DNA from: Sphingomonadales bacterium UBA6171
GTDB lineage: Bacteria > Pseudomonadota > Alphaproteobacteria > Sphingomonadales > Sphingomonadaceae
Reading direction: 5' to 3'
Assembly: GCA_002422985.1 (NCBI GenBank)
Contig: DITZ01000117.1
Coordinates: forward strand, 1,487-26,234
DNA length: 24,748 bases
This document shows positions 7,211 to 14,364 of this stretch, in pieces. Below the pieces are notes generated by a model. That model saw only the letters and a program-made list of their open reading frames with translations, had not been told where the DNA came from and did not search any database. The position numbers were made by a program, and so were the translations under genes. Within the stretch, counting starts at the first letter, position 1. The number at the start of each line of letters is the position of its first letter.

Positions 7211-8185
7211 ATGCGGCTCATCAAGCTTGTTCCCGACCATACCAACATCCCCTTCCTGCGCTGGCGGACGGTGGCGGTTGGCCTTTCGCTCATCCTCATC
7301 CTTGGCTCCATCGCGCTGGTCGCGGTGCGGGGCCTCAACTTCGGCGTCGATTTCGCCGGCGGCCTGCTGATCGAGGCGCGCTTTGAAAAGCCGGTCGATT
7401 TCGACGCGCTGCGCAACATCGTGAACGGGGCGGAAGCGGGCGAGGTGCAGTTGCAGCCGTTCGGCGATCAGCGCACGGTCGCCATCCGCCTGCCGCTGCC
7501 GCCCGGCAATGATTCCGCGGTGCAGAAGGTGGTGGAGCATGTGCAGGACAGCGTGCGCGCCGGAAACGCCGGTGTGGAGTTCCGCCGCGTCGAAACCGTG
7601 TCCGGCAAGGTATCGGGCGAGCTGGTGCGGGACGGGGCGCTGGCCATCCTGTTCGCGATGATCGGCATCTCGATCTACATCTGGTTCCGCTTTGAATGGC
7701 AGTTCGGCGTCGGCGCCCTGTTCGCGCTGGTGCATGACGTGGCGCTCACGCTCGGTTTCTTCGCGCTCACCCAGCTGGAGTTTAATCTGAACATCGTCGC
7801 CGCCGTGCTGACGATCGTCGGCTATTCGCTGAATGACACCATCGTCGTCTACGACCGCATTCGCGAGAATCTGCGCAAATACCGCAAGATGGAAATCGCC
7901 GACCTGCTCAACCTCTCCATCAACGAGACGCTGTCGCGCACCATCGTCACCTCGGTGTCGATGATGCTGGCGCTGGGGACGCTGGTGATTTTCGGCGGCG
8001 AAGTGCTGTTCGGCTTCTCGGTCGCGATGCTGCTCGGCATCATCATCGGCACCTATTCGTCGATCTTCGTCGGCGCGCCGCTGCTGATCTGGCTGGGCGT
8101 TGGCCCGCACAGCTTCCTGCCCGCGCAAAGCGGCCCGGAAGACCGCAAGGCGAAAGCCGAAGCGCAAGCGCGCGGCCGGGTATAG
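7211..8185 (+). CDS. secF: Protein translocase subunit SecF
   Basis: A 324-residue inner-membrane partner of SecD. After the first helix (about 21-40) comes the conserved LNFGVDFAGG. Five more helices follow, with the family motif IVVYDRIRENLRKYRKM. The start at 7211 (MRLIKLVPDHTN) has AAGGA seven bases upstream. The frame is open much further 5', but that part overlaps secD out of frame and is not SecF-like. The C-terminus ends in a charged tail. A strong hairpin follows four bases after the stop. Confidence 0.96.
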   Translation: MRLIKLVPDHTNIPFLRWRTVAVGLSLILILGSIALVAVRGLNFGVDFAGGLLIEARFEKPVDFDALRNIVNGAEAGEVQLQPFGDQRTVAIRLPLPPGNDSAVQKVVEHVQDSVRAGNAGVEFRRVETVSGKVSGELVRDGALAILFAMIGISIYIWFRFEWQFGVGALFALVHDVALTLGFFALTQLEFNLNIVAAVLTIVGYSLNDTIVVYDRIRENLRKYRKMEIADLLNLSINETLSRTIVTSVSMMLALGTLVIFGGEVLFGFSVAMLLGIIIGTYSSIFVGAPLLIWLGVGPHSFLPAQSGPEDRKAKAEAQARGRV

Positions 8186-8188
8186 GAT

Positions 8189-8227
8189 GCCTGCCCCGTC
8201 CGGCCGGCAGCCGGACGGGGAGCAGGC
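8189..8227. terminator. Bidirectional hairpin terminator between secF and gapR
   Basis: A perfect ten-base-pair stem CCCCGTCCGG / CCGGACGGGG (8194-8203 and 8211-8220) encloses a seven-base loop. After a two-base bulge the stem continues with GCCTG/CAGGC (8189-8193 and 8223-8227). It sits exactly between the convergent stops of secF and gapR. There is no U-run on either strand, as is common in GC-rich genomes, so termination is inferred from position and stem strength. Confidence 0.75.
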
Positions 8228-8235
8228 TGCCGGCG

Positions 8236-8502
8236 TCAGGCGTCGCCCAGCGCGTTCAGATAGGTTTCCAGCAGCACTTCTTCCTCGCGCCGGGCGTTGC
8301 GGTCCATCTTGCGGATCCTCAGCACCTTGCGGATGATTTTCGGGTCATAGCCCTGCATCTTCAGCTCGGTCATCACATCCTTGATGTCGTCGGCCAGGCC
8401 TTTCTTTTCCTCTTCAAGCCGCTCCAGCCGCTCCACATATTGGCGCAGTTCGGCGGAGGAAACGCTGCCGTCGGGCAGATAGGTGTCCGGCTGTGTCGCC
8501 AT
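8236..8502 (-). CDS. gapR: GapR-family nucleoid protein (DUF2312)
   Basis: An 88-residue DNA-binding protein. In Caulobacter, GapR binds overtwisted DNA ahead of replication and transcription and stimulates type II topoisomerases. The sequence matches the family closely: a long helix with LRQYVERLERLEEEKK, then DIKDVMTELK, the basic segment KIIRKVLRIRKMDRNARR, and the ending LETYLNALG. Length equals Caulobacter GapR (89 residues) within one. AAGGA lies eleven bases before the ATG. The gene converges on secF across the terminator and is divergent from the MATE gene; a TATAAG-like sequence lies between the start and the upstream inverted repeat. Confidence 0.95.
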   Translation of the reverse strand: MATQPDTYLPDGSVSSAELRQYVERLERLEEEKKGLADDIKDVMTELKMQGYDPKIIRKVLRIRKMDRNARREEEVLLETYLNALGDA

Positions 8503-8552
8503 TGTCTGCTATGTCCTTCTTATATTCAAAACGGGGTTGGCCGGGCTGAGTA

Positions 8553-8577
8553 GGTTGCCGGCCGCGCGCGCGCAACC
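8553..8577. repeat. Inverted repeat between gapR and the MATE gene
   Basis: GGTTGC (8553-8558) and GCAACC (8572-8577) are perfect inverted arms around a 13-base loop that includes an alternating CG run (8563-8573). It lies in the divergent promoter region and could be an operator, a small hairpin or chance. Confidence 0.4.
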
Positions 8578-8622
8578 CGCCCATGGCATTCCCCGACATC
8601 ACAGGCTAAGGGCGGCACCCTT

Positions 8623-9996
8623 ATGGAGGCCCCCAATCCCCACCATCCGGCCAGCGGTGCCCCCGATGGCAGCTATGGCGAGCTGTTCCGGCTTGCCGGG
8701 CCGAATGTGCTGTCGCGTCTGGGCATCATGGCCATGGGGCTGACCGATGCCATCGTGGTGGGCCATTATTCCGCGACGGAGCTGGGCTATCACGCGCTCG
8801 GCTGGGCACCAACGGTCACGGTGCTGGTGGCGGGCATCGGCCTGCTGCTGGGGGTGCAGGTGCTCACGGCGCGCCATATCGGCGCGAATCGCCCGGAACG
8901 GACCGGCGCCGTGCTGCGGCGCGGTGTGTCCTATGCGGTGAAGATCGGCCTGATCTCCACGCTGGCGCTGATCCTCCTGGGACCGATCGCGATGCGCAAT
9001 CTGGGGCTGGAGCCGTCGCTGGCGGCCGGGGCCAGCGCCGCGCTCATCATCTTCTCGATCAGCCTCACCCCCTATCTGGTGGCCGATTCGCTGTGGTTCT
9101 GGCTGGAGGCGCAGGGCCGGCCGCAGGTGCCGATGGTGGCCATGTGGATCGCCAATATCGTCAATCTGCTGCTCGCCCTGTGGCTGGTGCCGGGCACCTC
9201 GCCCTTTCCGGTCGCGGGGGCGGTGGCGGCCGGCTGGGTGACGCTGGTGGCGCGCACCTTCCTGATGCTGATGCTGATGTGGTGGGTGTGGCGCTGGCCG
9301 CGCGCGCATGCCATGGGCGTGTTCCGCCGCGCCGGGCGGGACAGGGCCGAAGCCGCCGAGCAGCGGCGCATCGGCTATGCCTCCGGCCTCTCCTATGCGG
9401 TGGAGGCCGGCTCTTTCTCCGGCCTGAACTTCGTGGCGGCGCAGCTCGGTGTGCTCGTCGTCGCCTCCTGGGCGGTGGTGCTGAACGTGGCGGCCGCCGT
9501 GTTCATGGTGCCGATGGGCATCGCAGCCGCCACCGCCGTGCTGGTTTCCCGCGCGGTGGGAGCGCGCAGCGTGAAGGCGGTGCGGCACGCCTTTCGCATG
9601 GGCATGATCGTCGCCATGACGGCGCTGTTCCTGCTGTCGCTCGTCGTCTGGCTGGATGCCGGGCTGATTGCGCGTGCCTACACCAGCGACAGCGCCGTGG
9701 TGGCAGCCGTCGCCGGCGCGCTGGGGCTGGCAAGCCTGTTCTTCATGGCCGATGGCGCGCAGGTGGTCGCCTCCAACGCCTTGCGGGCGCGCGGCGACAT
9801 CTGGTGGCCCACGGGCATGCACTTCTTCTCCTACATCGTCATCATGCTGCCGCTGGGCTGGTGGCTGGCCGTGCGGCAGGGGGGCGGGCTTGACGGGATT
9901 TTATGGGCCGTCATCATCGCCAGCCTGATTTCGGGCGGTGCACTGGTGGCGCGGTTTCACTGGCTGGGCGACAAGATGAAGGCAGGCGACATTTGA
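8623..9996 (+). CDS. MATE family efflux transporter
   Basis: A 457-residue inner-membrane antiporter with about twelve hydrophobic helices in two similar halves. Family features include the N-terminal ELFRLAGPNVLSRLG, GLTDAIVVGHY in helix 1, and VPMGIAAATAVLVSRAVGA in the second half, which corresponds to the P-x-G-x-G-like segment of MATE proteins. MATE proteins export cationic or aromatic compounds using Na+ or H+; the substrate here cannot be read from the sequence. The start at 8623 has AAGGG about ten bases upstream. The stop overlaps the TTG start of the next gene in TTGA, so the two membrane proteins are probably made together. Confidence 0.93.
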   Translation: MEAPNPHHPASGAPDGSYGELFRLAGPNVLSRLGIMAMGLTDAIVVGHYSATELGYHALGWAPTVTVLVAGIGLLLGVQVLTARHIGANRPERTGAVLRRGVSYAVKIGLISTLALILLGPIAMRNLGLEPSLAAGASAALIIFSISLTPYLVADSLWFWLEAQGRPQVPMVAMWIANIVNLLLALWLVPGTSPFPVAGAVAAGWVTLVARTFLMLMLMWWVWRWPRAHAMGVFRRAGRDRAEAAEQRRIGYASGLSYAVEAGSFSGLNFVAAQLGVLVVASWAVVLNVAAAVFMVPMGIAAATAVLVSRAVGARSVKAVRHAFRMGMIVAMTALFLLSLVVWLDAGLIARAYTSDSAVVAAVAGALGLASLFFMADGAQVVASNALRARGDIWWPTGMHFFSYIVIMLPLGWWLAVRQGGGLDGILWAVIIASLISGGALVARFHWLGDKMKAGDI

Positions 9997-10631
9997 CCGA
10001 CACGAGCATTCCCACCCAAATTGTTCCACGCTCGCTGCAAACCTATGCCGTGCTCTATGGCGGCCTGCTGGTGGTGGCCGGCGTGCTGGGATTCAAGCTC
10101 ATCCAGCTGGGGCCGCTCGCCGTGCCGGGCGGGGTGTTCGGCTTTCTGCTGGCCATCGTGACGGTGAACGCCACCGCCGAACTGCATGGCCGGGCGGTGG
10201 CGCAACGCATGGTGTTCATGGGCTTTGTGCCGCTGCTGGTCGCGGTGGGGCTGATGCAGCTGGTGCTGGCGCTGCCGCCCGCCGCCAACTGGACGGGGCA
10301 GGCGGTGGCGCAGCAGGTGTTCGGCTCCTCCATGCGGCTGATTCTGGCCGGCATGGTCGCCTATGGGCTTTCGCAATCGCTGGACGTGACGATCTTCACC
10401 TGGATGCGCGGCCAGCCCGGCGGGCATATGTTGTGGCTGCGCGCCTCGGTCGCGGCGCTGGTGGCGCAGACGGTCGATACGCTGATCTTTGTCACCATCG
10501 CCTTCTTCGGCGTGTTCCCGCTGCTGCCGGTGATCGGCGGCCAGCTGGCCGCCAAGGCGATGATCTGGCTGCTGGCGATTCCGCTGCTCTATACCGTGGT
10601 GGCGGCAGGGCGGATGCTGGACCGGCGGTAG
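9993..10631 (+). CDS. yhhQ: Queuosine precursor transporter, YhhQ/DUF165 family
   Basis: A 212-residue inner-membrane protein with about six helices. YhhQ imports queuine or its precursors for tRNA modification. Recognisable segments are ATAELHG (the family's E-x-Y-G region), SQSLDVTIFTWMR, and WLRASVAALVAQTVDTLIF. A TTG start at 9993 is proposed: it overlaps the MATE stop in TTGA and has AAGGCAGG upstream. The longer frame from an ATG at 9903 lies out of frame inside the MATE gene and is rejected. The usual Asp four residues before the conserved Glu (consensus D-x-x-x-E-x-Y-G) appears to be Asn59 here, so transport of the normal substrate is not certain. Confidence 0.85.
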   Translation: MTDTSIPTQIVPRSLQTYAVLYGGLLVVAGVLGFKLIQLGPLAVPGGVFGFLLAIVTVNATAELHGRAVAQRMVFMGFVPLLVAVGLMQLVLALPPAANWTGQAVAQQVFGSSMRLILAGMVAYGLSQSLDVTIFTWMRGQPGGHMLWLRASVAALVAQTVDTLIFVTIAFFGVFPLLPVIGGQLAAKAMIWLLAIPLLYTVVAAGRMLDRR

Positions 10632-10643
10632 AGCGGGCCGGCG

Positions 10644-11234
10644 TTAGCCCGCAAAACCCAGCGCCCGCACATAGGTGGCGAGCGCCTGCGGATAGAGCTG
10701 ATGCTCTGCCACCAGCACACGGGCTGACAGGCTGTCGGCCGTGTCGCCGGGCAGAATCGGCACATGCGCCTGGGCGATGGGCGGGCCGTCGTCCAGCATA
10801 TCGGTCACCACATGCACGGTGCAGCCGGCCGTGCTGTCGCCCGCGGCAATCGCCCGCGCGTGGGTGTCCAGCCCCGGATAGCGCGGCAGCAGCGAGGGGT
10901 GGATGTTGACGATGCGCCCGGCCCAGTCGGCGATAAAGCCAGGCGTGAGGATGCGCATGAAACCGGCGAGCGCGATCACATCAATCGCCGCCGCCTTCAG
11001 CCGGGCCGACAGCGCCGCATCGAAATCGGCACGCGTGGCGAAATCGCGGTGCGGCAGCGCCTCGGCGGCGATACCCATGGCGCGGGCGGTTTCCAGCCCG
11101 GCGGCATCCGCCCGGTTCGCCAGCACCAGCACCGGCGCGGCGGGATAGTCCGGCGCTTTGGCCGCCTCTGCCAGCGCCACCATGTTGGAACCACGGCCGG
11201 AGATCAGAATCGCCAGCCGCGCCTTACGCATCAT
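10644..11234 (-). CDS. purN: Phosphoribosylglycinamide formyltransferase PurN
   Basis: A 196-residue cytosolic enzyme that transfers a formyl group from 10-formyl-THF to GAR, the third step of purine synthesis. The phosphate-binding SGRGSN is at 12-17. The catalytic triad corresponding to E. coli Asn106, His108 and Asp144 is Asn110, His112 ([14 protein letters not shown]) and Asp148 (MLDDGPPI). The frame is open well upstream, but [15 protein letters not shown] is the family N-terminus, giving an ATG at 11234 or, one codon later, 11231. It overlaps the 3' end of purM by eleven bases, so the two purine genes are coupled. Confidence 0.96.
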   Translation of the reverse strand: MMRKARLAILISGRGSNMVALAEAAKAPDYPAAPVLVLANRADAAGLETARAMGIAAEALPHRDFATRADFDAALSARLKAAAIDVIALAGFMRILTPGFIADWAGRIVNIHPSLLPRYPGLDTHARAIAAGDSTAGCTVHVVTDMLDDGPPIAQAHVPILPGDTADSLSARVLVAEHQLYPQALATYVRALGFAG

Positions 11235-12312
11235 GCGCGGCGGTCCAGCCTGCCGCCTGCCCCCACAGGCCCGCGCTGCCGCGCACGTCGCAGCCCCTGG
11301 TGCCGGCAGCAATGGCACCAATGAGAAAGGCGGATTCGCCCGCTGCCCGCAGATCTGCGATCACCGCGTCCGCCTGCGCGGCGTCCACCGCCAGCACCAT
11401 GCCGATACCGCAGTTGAAGGTGCGCGCCAGCTCGGCGGCCTCCATCCGGCCGCGCGCCTGGAGCCAGCCGAACAGCGGCGGCAGCGCCCAGGAATCGGCA
11501 TCAATCACCGCCCGCGCGCCATCGGGCAGCACGCGCGGCACATTTTCCAGCAGACCGCCGCCGGTGATATGCGCCAGCGCATTGATGCGCCCGGCCTTCA
11601 GGATCGGCAGCAGCGGCTTCACATACAGCCGGGTCGGCGCCAGCAGCGTGTCAATCAGCGAATGGCGCGAATCAAAGGGCGCGGGCGCATCCAGATCCAC
11701 GCCTTCGGCCAGCCGCCGCAGCAGCGAATAGCCGTTGGAATGCGCGCCGGAGGAAGCGATGCCGATCAGCAGATTGCCGGCTGCCACCCGGTCGCCCGTC
11801 AGCAGCTGGTCGCGTTCCACCGCGCCCACGGCAAAGCCCGCCAGATCATAGTCGCCGGCGGCATATATGCCGGGCATTTCCGCCGTTTCGCCGCCAATCA
11901 GCGCGCAGCCGGCCGCGGTGCAGGCGCGCGCGATGCCGGCCACCACCTGCCCGGCCACGCCGGTCTCCAGCTTGCCGGTGGCGAAATAATCCAGAAAAAA
12001 CAGCGGTTCCGCACCCTGCACCACCAGATCATTCACGCACATGGCGACCAGATCCTGGCCGATGCTTTCATGGCGTCCGCTGTCGATCGCCAGCTTCAGC
12101 TTGGTGCCCACGCCGTCGGTGGCCGCCACCAGCAGCGGATCGGTGAAACCCGCCGCGCGCATGTCGAAAATACCGCCGAATCCGCCGATTTCCGCGTCCG
12201 CCCCGGGGCGGCGCGTGGCACGCACCAGCGGCGCAATCATCTTCACCAGCGCATTGCCGGCCTCTATCGAAACGCCGGCGTCGGCGTAGGTTGCTGGGCG
12301 CATATCCGTCAT
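11224..12312 (-). CDS. purM: AIR synthetase PurM
   Basis: A 362-residue cytosolic enzyme that closes the imidazole ring of FGAM to AIR with ATP, step five of purine synthesis. Family segments in order: [16 protein letters not shown] at the N-terminus, [50 protein letters not shown], and [16 protein letters not shown]. The last ten or so residues extend slightly past the usual end. The frame is open to 14226, but everything upstream of [13 protein letters not shown] lies antisense to real genes. The start at 12312 lacks a strong ribosome-binding site; 12303 is an alternative. Only 62 bp separate it from the divergent gene at 12375. Confidence 0.95.
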   Translation of the reverse strand: MTDMRPATYADAGVSIEAGNALVKMIAPLVRATRRPGADAEIGGFGGIFDMRAAGFTDPLLVAATDGVGTKLKLAIDSGRHESIGQDLVAMCVNDLVVQGAEPLFFLDYFATGKLETGVAGQVVAGIARACTAAGCALIGGETAEMPGIYAAGDYDLAGFAVGAVERDQLLTGDRVAAGNLLIGIASSGAHSNGYSLLRRLAEGVDLDAPAPFDSRHSLIDTLLAPTRLYVKPLLPILKAGRINALAHITGGGLLENVPRVLPDGARAVIDADSWALPPLFGWLQARGRMEAAELARTFNCGIGMVLAVDAAQADAVIADLRAAGESAFLIGAIAAGTRGCDVRGSAGLWGQAAGWTAAHDA

Positions 12313-12374
12313 TCTGTGCGCTCTAGCGGCTCGGCTCTTGGAATCCCACCCTCCTTGCGCCAAAGGCTGGCAGG

Positions 12375-13679
12375 ATGATTCAGCGGAACCGGGATAGTGC
12401 AACTGGCGTGGCGCGCATGCCGCTGATGCTGCTGGCCGTGCTGGCCCAGTTTGCGGCCGTGCAGCCGGCCTTTGCGCAGCGCGCAGCAGATGCGGTGCCG
12501 AAAAAGGCCGAAGGCGGCGATCCGGTGGCGCTTGCCGGCGGCGGCGGGCTGGTCGTGGGCGGCGTGGAGGTGGACGCCACCGGCCGCAACGATATCGACG
12601 CGCGCATGAACGGCTGGCGGCAGGCGCAGCGCCTCGCCTGGCCGGCGCTGTGGGCGCGGCTGTCCGGCCAGCCGGCGTCCAGCGCACCGGCCATGACCGA
12701 CAGCGCATTGGACGGCATGGTGAGCGCCATCGAGGTGGAACGCGAACAGATCGGCGGCGGCCGCTATATCGCCCGGCTGGCCCTGGTGTTTGATCGGGCG
12801 CGCGCGGCCGCCTATCTCGGCCGCTTTGCTGCGCTCGCCTCCTCGCCGCCCTTTCTGGTGATACCGGTGTTGCAGGATGCCGGCACGCGGCTGGGGCATG
12901 AGGCGCATTCGCCCTGGCTCGCCGCCTGGACCCGGCTGCGCGCGGGCGAAAGCCCCATCGACTATATCCGCATCCAGCCGACGCCGGGCGATGTGGTGAT
13001 GCTGAGCGCCTGGTCCTCTGAACGGCGCGATGTGCGCTTCTGGCGGATGCTGGTCGATCGCTATGCGGTGGCCGATGTGCTGATTCCCGAACTGCTGCTG
13101 GAGCGCAGCTTCGCCGGCGGGCCGGTGACGGCGCTGCTGATCGTGCGCTTTGGCCCGATGGGGCGTGAAATCGGCCGGGTGCGGGTGAGCCATGCGGGCG
13201 GTGACGTGAACGCGCTGATGGACGAGGCGGTGCGGCGGGCGGACAGCTATTATATCGCGGCGCTGCGCGCCGGAAAACTGCTGCCCGATCCCAAGCTGGT
13301 GGAGGAGGATCTGGCGACGGCGGTGCCAGAAGATGCCCCGGAAATCGGCGGCCTGCTGGCCGATGGTGCCGCCGGCCTGCTGCGCATCCGCGCGCAAAGC
13401 CCGGACGACGCCAGCCTTGTGGCCATCGAACGGCTGCTGCGCTCCATTCCCGGTGTGGTGCAGGCGCGCACCGATTCCTATGTGCTGGGCGGCGAATCGA
13501 CCATCGAGCTGACCACCAGCCTGAGCCTCGACGCGCTGCGCGCCGCGATCGAGGCGCAGGGCTTTCGGCTGGAGACCGGCGCCAACGGCCCCGTGGTGCG
13601 CCGCCGGGCCGCGGGCGAGGCACCGGCCGCCGCCCCGGCGGCGGTGCCCGCAGCGCCACCCGCCGGAAATGGCGGATAG
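12375..13679 (+). CDS. Secreted DUF2066-like protein with ferredoxin-fold-like tail
   Basis: A 434-residue exported protein. The signal peptide has arginines in the n-region, hydrophobic core [14 protein letters not shown], and a clear AFA cleavage site before Gln35. The N-terminal third ([18 protein letters not shown], then [17 protein letters not shown]) resembles DUF2066. The C-terminal region, about residues 335-410, has a pattern like a heavy-metal-associated ferredoxin fold ([11 protein letters not shown], then [15 protein letters not shown]) but lacks a CxxC motif. It ends in an Ala/Pro tail. AAAGG lies eight bases before the ATG. hdaA follows seven bases after the stop, so the two are likely co-expressed although their compartments differ. 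Function unknown. Confidence 0.8.
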   Translation: MIQRNRDSATGVARMPLMLLAVLAQFAAVQPAFAQRAADAVPKKAEGGDPVALAGGGGLVVGGVEVDATGRNDIDARMNGWRQAQRLAWPALWARLSGQPASSAPAMTDSALDGMVSAIEVEREQIGGGRYIARLALVFDRARAAAYLGRFAALASSPPFLVIPVLQDAGTRLGHEAHSPWLAAWTRLRAGESPIDYIRIQPTPGDVVMLSAWSSERRDVRFWRMLVDRYAVADVLIPELLLERSFAGGPVTALLIVRFGPMGREIGRVRVSHAGGDVNALMDEAVRRADSYYIAALRAGKLLPDPKLVEEDLATAVPEDAPEIGGLLADGAAGLLRIRAQSPDDASLVAIERLLRSIPGVVQARTDSYVLGGESTIELTTSLSLDALRAAIEAQGFRLETGANGPVVRRRAAGEAPAAAPAAVPAAPPAGNGG

Positions 13680-13686
13680 GCCGGGC

Positions 13687-14292
13687 ATGACCGACGCTTC
13701 CGCGCAGTTTCCCCTGCCGCTGGCGTGGAAGGCGGCGCGCGACGCCAAATGCTATTTTGTGTCGGCGGCGAATCAGGATGCCGTGCGCTTTCTGGATGCC
13801 TGGGCGACCTGGCCCATCCCGATCGCGCTGCTGATCGGGCCGGCGGGATCGGGCAAGACGCATCTTGCCGCCATCTTCGCCCGTCGCGCCAACGCCCGGC
13901 TGGTGGACGATGCGGACCGCGCGGCGGGGGAGGAATCGCTGTTCCACGTCTGGAACGAGGCCCTGTCGGAACGGCGGCCGCTGCTGCTGACGGCGCGCTC
14001 GGCCCCGACGGACTGGAACCTGACGCTGCCGGACCTGCGCTCCCGCCTGATGGCAACGCCGCAGGTGCGCATCGGGCCGCCGGATGATGCGCTGCTGGCG
14101 CATGTGTTCGAAAAACAATGGCGTGATCGCGGCATCGACATCGCGCCCGAACTCACCCGCTATGTGCTGAGCCGCATCGAGCGCAGCTTCGAAGCAACCG
14201 GTCGCGCGGTGCAGCTGCTGGATCATGCGTCGATCGCCGGCAGCCGGCCGCTGACCATTCCGCTCGCCCGTGCAGCGCTGGTGGACCTGTAA
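13687..14292 (+). CDS. hdaA: DnaA-homologous regulator HdaA
   Basis: A 201-residue AAA+ protein related to DnaA domain III. With the sliding clamp it stimulates hydrolysis of DnaA-bound ATP and so prevents re-initiation of replication. Residues 7-12, QFPLPL, are the clamp-binding motif seen in Hda/HdaA. Walker A is GPAGSGKT at 51-58, and RLVDDAD follows in the Walker-B-proximal area. LPDLRSRL is the arginine-finger region, and [15 protein letters not shown] is the sensor-II helix. The ATG at 13687 has AGG six bases upstream. An earlier in-frame ATG at 13669 overlaps the upstream gene and lacks usable spacing. dnaN, its partner, is at 21102. Confidence 0.9.
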   Translation: MTDASAQFPLPLAWKAARDAKCYFVSAANQDAVRFLDAWATWPIPIALLIGPAGSGKTHLAAIFARRANARLVDDADRAAGEESLFHVWNEALSERRPLLLTARSAPTDWNLTLPDLRSRLMATPQVRIGPPDDALLAHVFEKQWRDRGIDIAPELTRYVLSRIERSFEATGRAVQLLDHASIAGSRPLTIPLARAALVDL

Positions 14293-14295
14293 GCG

Positions 14296-14315
14296 CCGGA
14301 TCCGAAATTATCCGG
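14296..14315. terminator. Weak hairpin after hdaA
   Basis: CCGGAT (14296-14301) and ATCCGG (14310-14315) form a six-base-pair stem around an eight-base loop, three bases after the hdaA stop. No U-run follows. It may be a weak terminator ahead of ppk, or chance. Confidence 0.35.
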
Positions 14316-14364
14316 GTCAGGCTCTAAGACATGGACTGTCATCAAGCGGCTGTTAGGATGCGGC

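Noticed and set aside
8599..9822. 407-codon frame antisense to the MATE gene
   Set aside because: Composition is dominated by His, Gln, Arg and Gly with no fold-like pattern; the plus strand encodes a convincing membrane protein.
9903..9992. ATG start for the YhhQ gene at 9903
   Set aside because: This would lie inside the MATE gene in another frame with non-family residues; the TTG at 9993 has a ribosome-binding site and a TTGA overlap.
12313..14226. Open reading frame of about 640 codons on the minus strand, continuous with purM
   Set aside because: It is antisense to the DUF2066-like gene and hdaA, is rich in Arg/Pro/Ala, and arises from high GC at third codon positions. PurM has a clear N-terminus at 12312.
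14336..14356. Pho-box-like CTGTCAT and CTGTTAG before ppk
   Set aside because: The half-sites are 14 bases apart, while a Pho box needs an 11-base period, and the second half is a poor match.
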